From Thermothelomyces thermophilus ATCC 42464 (taxonomy: Eukaryota; Ascomycota; Sordariomycetes; Sordariales; Chaetomiaceae): a stretch of 64,000 bases of DNA. Positions 11,050 to 22,009 of this stretch are shown piece after piece (position 1 is the first letter of the stretch; every line of letters starts with the position of its first letter). The notes under the pieces were generated by a model that was not told the DNA's origin, ran no database searches, and saw nothing but the letters and a program-made list of their open reading frames with translations. Where the stretch lies: positions 310,001 to 374,000 of the forward strand of contig NC_016476.1 of NCBI RefSeq assembly GCF_000226095.1. Direction: 5' to 3'. Both the position numbers and the translations under genes were made by a program.

Positions 11050-14000
11050 TCTTGCTCAAATATATTAAGTGCCTTAGTATTTTCTAGATTTTCTAATAGC
11101 TCCTAAGTTAAGGTATTATATCTCTTCTATTTTATAAGTATATTATATTAATTTCCTTTCTTTCTTATATTCCTAGTTATAAGGATCGCTTTTACTTTAT
11201 ATTCTTCTTATAGTAGTCCTTCCTAGGAAAGCTCTAATATTAGGTCTAGTTAGAAATCTAATATATATTATAAAGGTAGTAGGTCGGATATAGTATATTT
11301 AATAAGGTTAATATAGAAGGTAAGGTAAAGGCTATAAGGAATATTTAAAGTTACTATTAATAATGTTAATATTATAATTACTTTATACTTAGTATTAACC
11401 TAATTAAGTTTATAGCTAGGGTAGTTAGTCTTAATATTATATAAGGATAGCTATACTTTATCCTTTACCTTAAATCTCTTAGCTAGGTATTAAGAATGAT
11501 TAGCGTTTTCTTGCTAGCGCTATTATATATATATAATAGTAGCCTAGGTCTATTCTATACCTTCTTTTAGGTAATATAGGAAATTAGTAGCTCTTCCTTA
11601 TAGGGTTAAGGTAAGAGTATCCAATAGGTTAGTAAACTATATTAGGCTTATATTATAACTATAGAAGAGGTAGCTTATATTTATCCTAGTTACTGTCAAG
11701 TTACAGTTATTAATTATAAGCTAATATATAGGTAGATATTTAGGCTAATTATATTAAGTAAAGGAAACTATAATCTATAGGATAATCTATACCTCCTAAT
11801 TTATACGTTCTATACCTCTATCTATCTATAGATAATAAGCTATTAATAGTAGTTACTCGATCTTAATAGTCTTATAGAGAGTAGTCTAAAACTAACTAAG
11901 CTAGTCCGAACTATAATTAGTAATAATTTATATCGGAAATCCGTAAAACCGCTACTATACGTCCTAGAACCAGAGTATATATACCTCGGCTCCTATCAAA
12001 GATATAGCTTTAAGCTAGACATACTTTAATAACCGGTTAGTAATTACTATAAGGTATTAGGGTAAATTCTTGTCTTATATAGGGAGATCGACTATAAAAT
12101 CGATAGAAATCTGTCTCTAGAAGCGGTTAGTAATAGGTAAGGGCTAGAGGAGTCCTTATTATAGTTAATATGAAACCTTAGCCCTTCGATATATATAATA
12201 GTTCCTTATAAATCTCTTCGCGTCTAGGGATATAAACTCTTAATAGTAGTCCTATTAGAGTATTTTAAATAACCTATTCCTCTTTAAGTAGCCTGATATA
12301 GGGGAGTTATAAATACATTAAAGAATAGTAGTTATAAGTAGCTCCTATATAGAAAGCTAAAGTCTACCCTAGAACTAAAGGGTATCTTATATATTAAGGG
12401 AGTAATCTATAATCTAGGTCTATACCATATTTACCTCCTTTAGAAATTTTCGGGCCTTATCTTAGATAGCCTAGAGCTAGTATATATAATATTTATCTTT
12501 AATAACTCCCTTATCCTATAAGGCTATAAGCTATACGTCAACGAAAATAGTACTCCCCTTTAGTAAGTAGTATATTTTAGGTAACGATAAGGTACTAGTT
12601 ATATCTATCCAAATGGTAGGGAAGAGTTATACTATATACTATATATCCTTAGGGTAATCTTATTTATAGTAAGATAGGCCATTAGAATAGGAAGCTTATA
12701 ATCCTAGTTAGTAATAAAGTTCAAAGTTAAAGAGGGAGGGTATTTTAGCCTATTAAGCTTATCATTTGCTAATTAAACGAGGCTAAAAGAAGTATTTAAG
12801 GTTTTTATAGTTAGTTAGGATCTAAAAGGGGGCGGTAATACTATAAAGCTTAGCTAACTAGGCCTTTAGACACGAGATAATCACAAGTAGTTCCTTATTA
12901 TAGATCGTATAGTTCCGTTCGGCTAGGGGCAGTTTTATAGAATAGTAGGCTATAGGATATAGGACCCTGTCTTCTTCCTATTAGGATAAGCACCTTCCTA
13001 ATGCTATCCTAGAGTAGTCTACCTTAAGTACTATCTCCCGTTTGGGATCCTATTATATTACGATAGGTTCCGATATAAAGGCCGTCTTAAAGGCTTTAAA
13101 GGCCTCTTATTCCTTAGTCCCTTACCAAAATAGGGTGTTCTTACAAGTTAACTATATTAAGGGTATAGTTAACTTGGAGAAGTTAGGGATAAAGTCTTGG
13201 TAGAAGTTTATAAACCCTAGGAAACTCTATACTCCCTAAACATTATATAGTACCTCTTACTTATAGAAAGTAGCTAGCTTTTCAGGGTCCAGGCAAACCT
13301 AAACCCTTACCTTTATAATATAGCTAAGATATTTAACTTCTTTTATAGTAAATATATACTTCTTAAGATCTAATATAAGTCCTACCTTCTATAGCCTTTA
13401 GAGTGTATCCCTTACCTACCTTATATAATCTTTCTTACTATCTAATATATAGACTAAGATATTATTAAGGTATACTATCATAAAGTCTCTAAGTATTAGA
13501 CTAAGAGCGTTATTAATATATTATTAGAAAGTTATGGGTATACCTATAAGCCTAAAGAGGTAGATAAGCCACTTAAAGAGGCCAAACTAGGTCTAGAATG
13601 CTATCAAATGCTTATAGCCCTCTATGATCCGGATACAGTAAAAGGCTGCCTAGATATTAGGCTTTATAAACTACTTAGCTCTAGCTAGAGAGCAAAGCGT
13701 CTCCTTAATAAGCGGAAGAGGGTACTAATCTTGCTTTATAATCTTATTTAACGCCCGATAGTCGATATAAAACCTCTATCCTCTATCTGCCTTCTTTACT
13801 AAGAGGATAAAGGTAACGGCCGAAGAAGAGCTAGCTTAGATCTATCCCTTATCTAGTAAGTTAATAACTTGCTTTTGGACTTTTAATAAATGATCTTATA
13901 GTATATTATAGAGAGGCCCTTAAGGGAGTTTAGGAATCTTTCTGTCTAGGCCTTCTTTTAATTTGATTTGATAGTTAGTTATACTATAATATAGGGGGAG

Positions 14001-14700
14001 TCTACTAGCTTTCTCCGTATTAAAGAGGTTAGTAAAGTTGTAAAGTTCGTTTAACAAGGTAACCTCTAACTCTATACTAGGCTTAGGTTATGTACCCCCT
14101 TTTCTTAGGCTATCTCTATTAAGTTGATATTTTGATTCTAGGATAGTTATTATCTCTTAGATATTAGTAACTAGGAAGGTATTAGAAGTCTTCTTTTTCT
14201 ATATCTTCTATATTATACCTATGAAGATTATACCTATTATTCAGGAGATTCCCGTTTATTTAAGCCATGAAGAGATCTTATAGATAAGTAGTCCTAGTTA
14301 TATTCCAATCTTAAGAACGCTTATATATATATCTAGTATAACTTCCTAGTATTTTATCCATAGGAGGCCTAGTATAATGTTATATATAAGTCCTAGGACT
14401 ATATAGAATATAGCCTAGCTCTCCTAGCCATTGATATCTATCATAATATAGGTTATCTAAGTGATCTTCTAGTCCGGTTATAGCCTAGTTACGGTCCTAA
14501 AGGTATATATAGTAAGTAAACTAATCTACTCGAGTTTAAGCTTCTAGTATATTCTCCTACTAATAGCGCTATAGCTAGAACATTTACTATCTACTTAAGC
14601 ATTTATAAAGCTGACAAAGTTAAGGAAGATTAGAATAAGAAAAGGAAGTCTATCTATTCTTTTGCTAATCTCTACAAACTTGTCTTCTAGATAGTTATAG
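11050..14700 (-). pseudogene. G0 pol: protease, RT, RNase H, integrase, chromodomain
   Basis: On the minus strand there is a retropepsin-like segment near 14600-14350 (INGQESQ-type stretch with LGLIYNIILGLLWI). RT lies at about 13930-13100, with FYIDYRALNK near 13750 and YLNN in place of YLDD near 13463. RNase H is at about 13040-12760 (YNKELLVII), and the integrase at about 12600-11400 with ISIDFIVDLP (first Asp kept) near 12095. The basic KRFKVKDKV segment near 11480 is followed by a chromodomain-like segment at about 11210-11080 (EEYKVKAIL). RIP stops occur throughout. Confidence 0.8.
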
Positions 14701-14799
14701 TCTTTTGGCCCCCTTATAAGACTTTGCTTAGGGGCTACTCTTTTCCCTACTCCTTATCTTCTTTATTAGGCAGGTCGTTATCTTCCTTCTAATCCTTAG

Positions 14800-15860
14800 C
14801 CTCTAAGGCATTAATATTAGTTCTTGACTAGTTTTACTATATTAGCCTTAAAGTAAGGGCGAAGTTATATTTAGTAATAAAGTAACCTTTCTACCTATAC
14901 TAGATATATACTCTAGCTACCTATTAGGTTATATATATTTCTAGACTAACCTATTTTACCTATAGGGTATTACCTTTATATTTTCCTACCCTATCCTTAT
15001 TAGGTCCCTTCCTTTATAGATTAGTATATGATAAGTTAATTCTAGTTATTAATATATCTCTATCTATATCCTTCTCTCTCTATAGTTTAGGTACTACTTA
15101 CTACCCTTATATCTACTAATACTTTTTACTAAGCTAAAGAGCCTTAAGATCTATAGTAATCTTATAGTATTTCTTAATAATCGTTATATAATTATCCTAA
15201 GGAATTCCTTGTCTAACTACTATATATTTAAGTTCTGGAGAGAGGCATTATTATAATTTAATTAGATATAACTTATCATTCCAAAGGAGGCTACCTACCT
15301 TTAATAGCTTAGCCTTAAACCAAATAATAAAGGTAGTAAATGGTTCATCGTCTCGCTATTATAAGAATTCCAGTTCTAATAAGGCTATCATCTTCTTATA
15401 AGGGTTAGAGAGGATACTCTCGAGATATTAGAGGAACTAAGTCAGGTCGTACCTAACTTTCAGGCCTATAGACTTATAGTAGGCCGTAACTTAGGTCTAT
15501 ACCTAGCATATAAGGTTTCCCTAGATAAAGACCTATTAGTTATAATTAGAGCTAATAAAATCTCTGTTAGCTATAAGGACATGTTCTATCGTGCTCTTCT
15601 ATACTATAAAGAGTTCCTTTTCACTATCGAAAGGTTGTCTAGTTAGGAGACGCTTCCACTACGGCCGTTAAGCTTTAAGGGGCACCTTAACCGACTTAAG
15701 GGTCGGGATAGGTTAGGTTTAGGATACCTAGAGGGTATCGATTATAGTATTTTGCTATTCTACTACTACTTAAAGGGACTAGATAAGCTCCTATAATTCC
15801 GCTAAGCCTAAGGGCCTATATACTCCTAAATCTACTATAATTACGTTATCGATAACTCCC
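14800..15860 (-). pseudogene. G0 gag
   Basis: The minus-strand frame contains a retrotransposon-gag capsid segment near 15470-15230 (PYKKMIALLELEF, then FTTFIIWFKAKL) and a decayed zinc knuckle near 14900 (KGYFI). The start codon is not determinable. The gag-capsid-knuckle order fits a Gypsy element. Confidence 0.65.
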
Positions 15861-15937
15861 TTAGGGAGTTATTACTAGTAGAAAGGTGGTCGAAATATAG
15901 TATACTAGCCTTATAATATCTATAGATAAGTATATAA

Positions 15938-16228
15938 TGTTTTATTTGACTACCTTGGGGAGAAAAAAAAGGAAGAATATAGGAGTTATATAGAGGAGTG
16001 CCTTTTTAGTATATATATATATAACCTAGGTAAGGCTTGGTTAAGCTCTAGGTTAGGTCCTAAGCGGGCCCTAACTACGCGCCTTACGAACGACTTACGA
16101 ACGTCTTATGAACCAATTATATATGCTTAGGTAGGTCGAGTAGGTCCGGTCTGTTACTAGGTAGGTCTAGTCTATTGCTAGGTAAAGCCTGGTATTATTT
16201 AGCCTAGGTAAAGCCCGGGCCTATAACA
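15938..16228 (-). repeat. G0 5' LTR
   Basis: This is the direct repeat of 1-272. The right end cctataaca gives TGTTATAGG as LTR start on the minus strand. The left end is placed at tgttttatttgac (15938) because an LTR should end in CA on the element strand; this is uncertain, as the other copy runs off the window. Confidence 0.75.
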
Positions 16229-16259
16229 ATACTTATACTTATATAAGTAAGGTTATCTC

Positions 16260-17725
16260 TAGGAAAATACTACTTAAGTAGAAATCTATATACCTGTTTT
16301 AGCAAGTAGCCTAGGATCTATTTAACTATTCTAAAGTGATTAATAAATTACGATAGCTACTTATAATTGTTAATAAGTATAGTAGGAAGCTCTTCCCTTT
16401 CCTCTTAATGATGAAGTCGTTAGACTAGATTATAAGAGTTATTTAGAATTTTGAAAGCTAGGTAAGACGCTAATATAGGCTTGCTATCTATAAGATTAAG
16501 TATGATAATGATATTATAATGATTAGTTTAGCAAGGCGTATACTAATACGCCATTAGACTGAGGCTATAGAAAGTGGTATTAATCTTAAACTCTTACCTT
16601 TATATACCTATAAGCTTAACAGACTAATAGAGCAAGTAGGGCAAGAACTAATCTTACACTTAATTAAGATACTTAATAATGTAAATCTACTTATAAAGCT
16701 TTAGTTAAAAAGTATATAAGTAGTAGTATACTTATACGTAATAAGCCTAAGCTATACTTACTCGTTTAGAACTCCTAACGAAGTGCTCTATAGCGAGTTT
16801 AAATAGTATTTTTGCTAATACAAACCTAGCTTAATAATTACGTTAACTAGTGACTTATACCTAGACTAGAATAGCATCTTTATATATAGGTGCTAGGTAT
16901 ATATCCTCTATAAGGATAAAGAGGCTAAGTAGTATATAAAGGACTTTAAGGTATTACCGTATAGGCTAATAGAGTATCTTATAGGATATTACGCATTTAA
17001 TATCTATCGTATTTAAATACCTAAGCTCGATAGGGTCATTATAACTTATAATGTTTACTTTAATAAGAAGACGTTCTACCGTCTAGGCGAAGAGTAGCTA
17101 ATAGAGTCGTCACTAGTAGTAGCAAGCTAGGAAATCAATTAATTCGATCTTAGTAAAGATTCCTAGAATACTAACTTTCTCCAGGAAGCGTTATAATAGA
17201 CCTAATAACTAATGGAAGACTCTATTATAGTGGCTTAGCTACCTCTATTGTAAGAAAGTCTAGCGGTAGACTAACCTTTCTAATAGGGTCAAGACTTAGG
17301 GGTAAGGGAGCTCTCCGATACGTAGCCTATAAGCAAGTAATTAGTTCTAGAGACTCCTATAATAGAGATATAAGCAATAGATAAACTTACCAAATGGATA
17401 GAGAGCTTTAGAGGACTCTTAACCCCTAAATATACGCCTAAGCCCTTGGTAGTAAACTCTATACTAGCTAGCAAAGGGGATATCTACTAGGAAGTAGGAG
17501 GGTTTAAATTAGGGCCTTCCTAGTCATTAGCTAGCTAATTATTTGCTAGGGAGAGTAAGGGAGCTATCGGATCTAATAGAGAAATGCCTTCTATAGAAGA
17601 GTCAAGCGTGTATAGTATATTAACGAAAGAGCTAGAAGCCTAGGACAGTACTACTAATATATTGTACCCGGCCGTCCTAGAGGAATAGAGCATTAACCAG
17701 AGTCCGGATTAGCTAACGTACCCTC
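16260..17725 (+). pseudogene. Copia pol, integrase part
   Basis: The frame reads a Copia integrase core (LLIIVNKYSRKLFPFLL where the family has a DDYS-type motif), then RPEAIESGINL-like and FRTPNEVLYSEF segments near 16770. The downstream GY.A.NIYRI. IPKLDRVI block follows near 16985-17040. The first catalytic Asp position now reads VNKYS. Spacer sequence runs to 17725, where the foreign patch begins. Stops are TAG/TAA. Confidence 0.75.
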
Positions 17726-17735
17726 TAGAAGGTAA
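17726..17735. repeat. 10-bp direct repeat left of captured fragment
   Basis: tagaaggtaa here and at 17892-17901 brackets the RIP-free patch. It may be a target duplication or the microhomology used in a templated insertion. Confidence 0.6.
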
Positions 17736-17891
17736 TCAAACTCGGAGCAAATCGCCGCCAAAGATGAGCCCGTCACGAACCGGGAGATCTTCACCTACCA
17801 GACCAGCATAAACCTGCTCTCGTACACATTCCTGGCCCTGCATTCCGTCGCTTACGACCAGGTTCTGCCCGTATTCCTCAACTATCCGCTT
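17736..17891 (+). pseudogene. Captured host gene fragment, MFS transporter-like
   Basis: About 155 bp have normal CA/TG content and high GC inside a RIP-saturated Copia element. The open frame 17745-17891 (49 codons) includes EPVTNREIFTYQTSINLLSY and FLALHSVAYDQVLPVFLNYP. This resembles the segment around one transmembrane helix in a group of fungal major facilitator transporters; the assignment is from memory of the motif and needs a search. It is flanked by a 10-bp direct repeat and lies in the linker between the Copia integrase and RT. A fragment this short cannot be functional. Its lack of RIP shows that it arrived after the RIP of its host element or was never duplicated. Confidence 0.6.
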
Positions 17892-17901
17892 TAGAAGGTA
17901 A

Positions 17902-19800
17902 GAGTAAAGGAGAAGCTATTTAGTAACCTCCTATAAGGAGAGGTAAAGGCAGGAGGAGGGCTTATAAGCCTAGGGACCCTATCTAGTTAAGTAGAAGGCT
18001 ATGAAATAAAGAGAAGGTCAATTACTACTACTCCTTTATCTATATAACTAAAGAACTCTAGCAATAGTTCTAGAAGACTTACCTACCTAATTAATAGGAA
18101 GCTTATCTAGAGGACCAGAATATAAGAACAATATATATAGTGTTCGCTACTACTATATAATAGAAGGATACTACGTGCCTTAGAGCAGCCCTAAATAAGC
18201 CGTATTAGTATATTGATGATCTTATTCGCGTTCCTAATAACTAGCAAGACCTATATAATTACCTATTAGGATAATAGTTCAAAGATACGGCTTACGAGGA
18301 GATATATAACTTAGAGAGCAAGGGAACGTAGAAGATCGTACTATATAAGTAGGCGAAAGCGCGACCTATCCTATTAAAATAGGTCTTCGTATATAAGTTT
18401 AATAAGGACGGTTCCTTAGAGAAGTATAAGGCAAGGATCTATATATAAGGAGATCTATAAGATATTAGCTTAGTAGAAAGTACGTATATAGTTACTTTGG
18501 CGGTATAGTTATTCTATATAATAATGGCAATCGCTATATACTTTGACTTAAAAGTTAAGCAATTTAATATAGCATAAGTGTTCCTTAATACCGAACGACC
18601 AGAAGATAATCCTATCGTCTACGAATTACTAGAAGGATTCAAGTAGCTAGGGAAATATATAGAGTTACGAAGAGCTCTATATAGCTTGAGAGACTTACTA
18701 CTCTTATAGTATAAGGAGTTCTACAAAACGCTATCAGAACTAGGTATAGAGCTATTAGGCAAAAAGAAATACCTCTTTCTAAGCTATAATAAACGTGTCA
18801 TCCTAATCTTCTATATCAACGACTTTTTAATCTTCTTCTATAAAAGTAACGCTATAGCGGCCGAGCAGGTGATAGAAGGAATCAAAGCTCAATATAACAT
18901 CTATAAGCAGGGTAATATCGGTTAGTTTCTCGGCATTAAGGTGATTCGAGACCGACTTATATATAAGATATAGTTAATCTATAACTAATATATTAGAAAG
19001 GTGGTAAGAGGATATAGGCTAGACATGCCTAGTATATATAAGCTAACTCCCTTAAGCTATAAAGAACTTAAGAAGTTCGAAGGGAGTACTACTAGTATAT
19101 AGATTGAAAAGTATTAGGAGCTTATTAGATTAATCCTATACTATATAGTTATACTACGTCTAGACGTCGTATATACCTATTTAGTACTCTCTTAATACCT
19201 AACTAACCTAGGACTAGACTACTTATTAGAGGCATGGCAAGTAGTGAGATATCTGTTTAGGAGCTCTTGCCTATTAATCTAGTATAGAGGCAAGTAAGCG
19301 CTGGATAGTTTAATGCTTATGATTGCTAGGGACGCTTTATATATAGATAATCTAGATATACGGTATTTATTATAAGGATATATCTTCTTCCTATTCGGAG
19401 GTTCTATTATATAGAAGGCGTTATACTGGGATATTATTATAACGTCGAGCACTAAAGTAGAACTTTTAACGCTCTCCCTTATAGCAAGGGAGGCTATAGT
19501 ACTTAAAAGGCCATTTACGGACATTAATCTTAAGCTTAGGGAACCCTAGAGCATTTACTACGATAATTAGTAAACGATGAGATTAGTAATGGCTAAGAAC
19601 GAATATATCAATACTTGCCTATAATATATAGATATCTATAATATATAGTTATACTAGGAAGTAGCAAAAGGAACGTTTAAAGCTATATATCTACTAACTA
19701 GTTAGATACTAATAGATAGGCTTACTAAACGACTTAGCCAATAAGCCTTCAAGCGTTAGAGGGCTTTCCTTAATCCTTAAAATATTAGTTATAGGCTTAT
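17902..19800 (+). pseudogene. Copia pol, reverse transcriptase and RNase H
   Basis: RVT_2 signatures run from FVYKFNKDGSLEKYKARI (near 18385) through LVESTY, FDLKVKQFNIA and VFLNTERPEDNPIVYELLEG. FYINDFLIFF (near 18812) stands where the family has YVDD-like residues. The RNase H block lies at about 19280-19600 (IITSSTKVELLTLS, then IYYDN). The C-terminal block LIDRLTKRLSQ is near 19715. Internal stops are TAG/TAA. A shadow frame on the other strand at 19279-19524 was not counted. Confidence 0.85.
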
Positions 19801-19871
19801 ATAACTAGGGGGTAGAAAATAAGTCAAATTTACCAAATAAAATACCGCCTAATACTCCCTATCTACTACTA
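19801..19871. other. Copia 3' end with G-rich tract
   Basis: actagggggtagaaaataag fits a polypurine tract followed by an LTR start with TG mutated to TA. No second LTR is in the window, so the LTR end cannot be set. Confidence 0.4.
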
Positions 19872-20364
19872 TTAGCCGTTACTAGGATTAATAGCCTCAC
19901 CCTTGCCTTTATCCTAGCTAGGCGACGATATAGCGCTTAACACGTCATTAGACGCGCTAATGCGAGCTTTATAATCCTCCTTGATCTTACCTAACTAGTA
20001 GAAGATATTATATATAGAGTAGGCAATGTTTGTAAAACGCGCGAGTTTAGCCTTATCAAACTCGTACTCTTCTATATTGTCCTTAACTTGTTTAGGGGAG
20101 ACGCTAGCACATTTAAGGTTATTCTAAAGAACTATACGTAACTTCTTAAGATCTTATATATAAATGTTAGCGATTTGCCTATATATTAAGGGTAGAGGTT
20201 TAAAATCTAAGGACTTATAAAAGCCTTAGCTCCATCTAATAAAGCCTTTATTAAATCCTTTACTAACCTAATATAAGAAGTAAGACTACCATTATAATTA
20301 GTATAAGCATTATAAGAGCTATCAGATATATAGGCAATTAGTATATGTATCCTTATACTTATAG
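19872..20364 (-). pseudogene. Decayed ORF of unknown function, cut by G7
   Basis: The minus-strand reading shows SYIRLVKDLIKALLDGAKAF, then after a frame change DLKKLRIVL, SPKQVKDNIEEYEFDKAKLA and ARISASNDVLSAI. It ends at TAA 19874-19872 after a Lys/Gly-rich tail. Interruptions are mostly TAG/TAA. The 5' part would lie beyond G7, off-window. It looks like a genuine helical charged protein, but I recognise no family; it may be a host gene relic or the accessory ORF of another transposon. Confidence 0.4.
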
Positions 20365-20650
20365 TATTATAAACGTAAGCCGACCTACGCCTATCGCTAG
20401 GCCGTAGCGGCTAGAGAGCCTATACCTAGGCACCAATAGGTATAACCCTACTATAACAGGCACGATCAGGGTATAGCCAGGAAAAAGGGATAACCGATCC
20501 ATAGTATAAGATGTATCTATCAGCCTATAGATCCGAAAGGGAGGTTTTCCTCCCTAAAGATTAGTTCTAAAAACTACGATTCGAGAGGGATATAAATAGG
20601 CAGCCCGCCGGCCCTAGAATAACTAACCCCCTCTACCCCTACGACTAGTA
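20365..20650 (+). repeat. G7 5' LTR
   Basis: The first 190 or so bases match 59678-59873 (tattataaacgtaagc through ggtataaccct and gatccgaaagggaggttttc). A TATA box (gatataaatagg near 20590) suggests the R start near 20620. The right end is not defined because the other copy is cut by G5. Confidence 0.75.
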
Positions 20651-20699
20651 TAAACCTACTTAGAAAGGCCTTTATAATAATACTACCTCCCTTAATAAC

Positions 20700-22000
20700 T
20701 AGCCTAGCAGTAGGCCGCCTTGATAGTTTTCTAATCCTTCCTACCCTTTGTTAATCGAGATAGTACTATCATTTAGCCGTTTAACGCCTATAGGATAGGA
20801 GGAAGAACCCTCGAGCCTAAGTGAGACTCTTTTGGCCTAGTATTGGCTATAAAACCATTCTAAACCCCCTCTTTACGTCTTAATACCCTCTGATTCAGAG
20901 CCCTTAATATAAGGCCCTAACTATAAAGAGCTTATCTAGAATCTAGAAGGCTAGGTTGAGGAGCTGGAAAGGCTATAGTAGCTATAAGACTAGGAAAAGT
21001 TTTTACTAGAGAAGCTAGGATCATTAGACTATATAAAGGCCCTAAAATGACCTTGATTACCTACTAAATCCTCTAATTCTAATGATTTAGGATACTATTC
21101 TAAGGCTATTAAGGTTATTAATTTAATTCGATTTACTAATATAATGACCTATTAATAGTAGTAAGAGTAGCTCTAAGATTTATAATACGCTTTTCAGAGA
21201 GACCCTAAATAGTTTAAGATATTATAGAATTATATTCTATTTACGCTTAATTATATAGATAAGTAACCCTAGTACCGCTAGTATAGCTATTATTAGGACG
21301 TATTACCTAAGGAGTATAATTAGCTAGAAGGTAACTAGACTCTATTTAAAGAATAGATAAATGCCTATATAATTAACCTTATAGATTAAGTATCCTAAGT
21401 AGCTAAGGCTTTAAATTCGGCCTACTGACAAAATAGCTAATCCTTATAAGATCTTTACTGTTACCTCGAATCCCTTGAAGCTTAGTTCCTCTACTAGAAT
21501 AAGAAAGGCCGAGCTTTAAGCTTCTATATAAAGCTATTACCTTTTCTTATTTAATATATTAACTATTACTATACCTACTACCTAGAGATATGAAAAGGAA
21601 TAGTATAGTTAGTATTATAAATCTAGTATAGCTTTTAGTAATTGAATCGTAGTTAGACTATCCCCTTTTTACTACCGATTTAAGATTAACTACGTTATAT
21701 ACCTAATATATTATATTTCTGTATATTATTATCCTACTATTAAACTAGACCTATAATAAAGCTATAATCGGCCCTATAAGGCGCCTTAAACCTTATATTA
21801 ACCCCTACTTCTAAGATATAAAGTAGTGGCTTGTATTTCTAATATGGAAAGGAGGGATATTTTACAAAAGATTGCCTGGAAACGGTATAGGTTACCTCCT
21901 ACTAATAGAGCTAATATCCTAGTTATTAGGGTTTAGGCCGTTTTCGTTAGGGAAACGGGAGTTGCTTATAGTAAACCCTGATACTATAGGAATAGCTATA
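20700..22000 (+). pseudogene. G7 gag
   Basis: The capsid segment near 21190-21560 reads PKQFKIL-like (stop for Gln), then LFTLNYIDK, LYCYLESLEAQF and FYIKLLPFLI. A decayed zinc knuckle lies near 21830 (YGKEGYFTKDCLE, first cysteines lost). The start is not assignable. Confidence 0.6.
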
Positions 22001-22009
22001 GGGGATGAC

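Larger units (their letters stand above)
1..16228 (-). mobile_element. Gypsy element G0, interrupted by LINE A
   Basis: A direct repeat at 1-272 and about 15938-16228 brackets a minus-strand Ty3/Gypsy gag-pol (15860 down to about 11050). A purine-rich tract (minus strand) abuts the left repeat, as expected at the 3' end of a minus-strand element. Removing LINE A (1299-10506) and one copy of its target duplication leaves about 7.0 kb, a normal Gypsy length. G0 sits inside a Copia integrase gene: the Copia reading frame starts right after 16228 and its left half must lie off-window. The 3' LTR is cut by the window edge, so the left target duplication cannot be checked. Confidence 0.85.
16229..19815 (+). 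mobile_element. Ty1/Copia element, right part
   Basis: The order integrase, RVT_2-type reverse transcriptase, RNase H on the + strand is diagnostic for Copia. The left part (LTR, gag, protease, pre-integrase) is missing because G0 inserted here; it should lie left of the window. A G-rich tract (ctagggggtaga near 19806) follows pol, as expected before a 3' LTR. Confidence 0.88.

Noticed and set aside
1-16228. Segmental duplication to explain the repeat at 1-272 and 15938-16228
   Set aside because: The repeat ends at a polypurine tract and brackets a Gypsy gag-pol of the right orientation and length, so it is an LTR pair.
17289-17474. Minus-strand ORF in the Copia, and 19279-19524 likewise
   Set aside because: Shadows of the plus-strand Copia pol frame.
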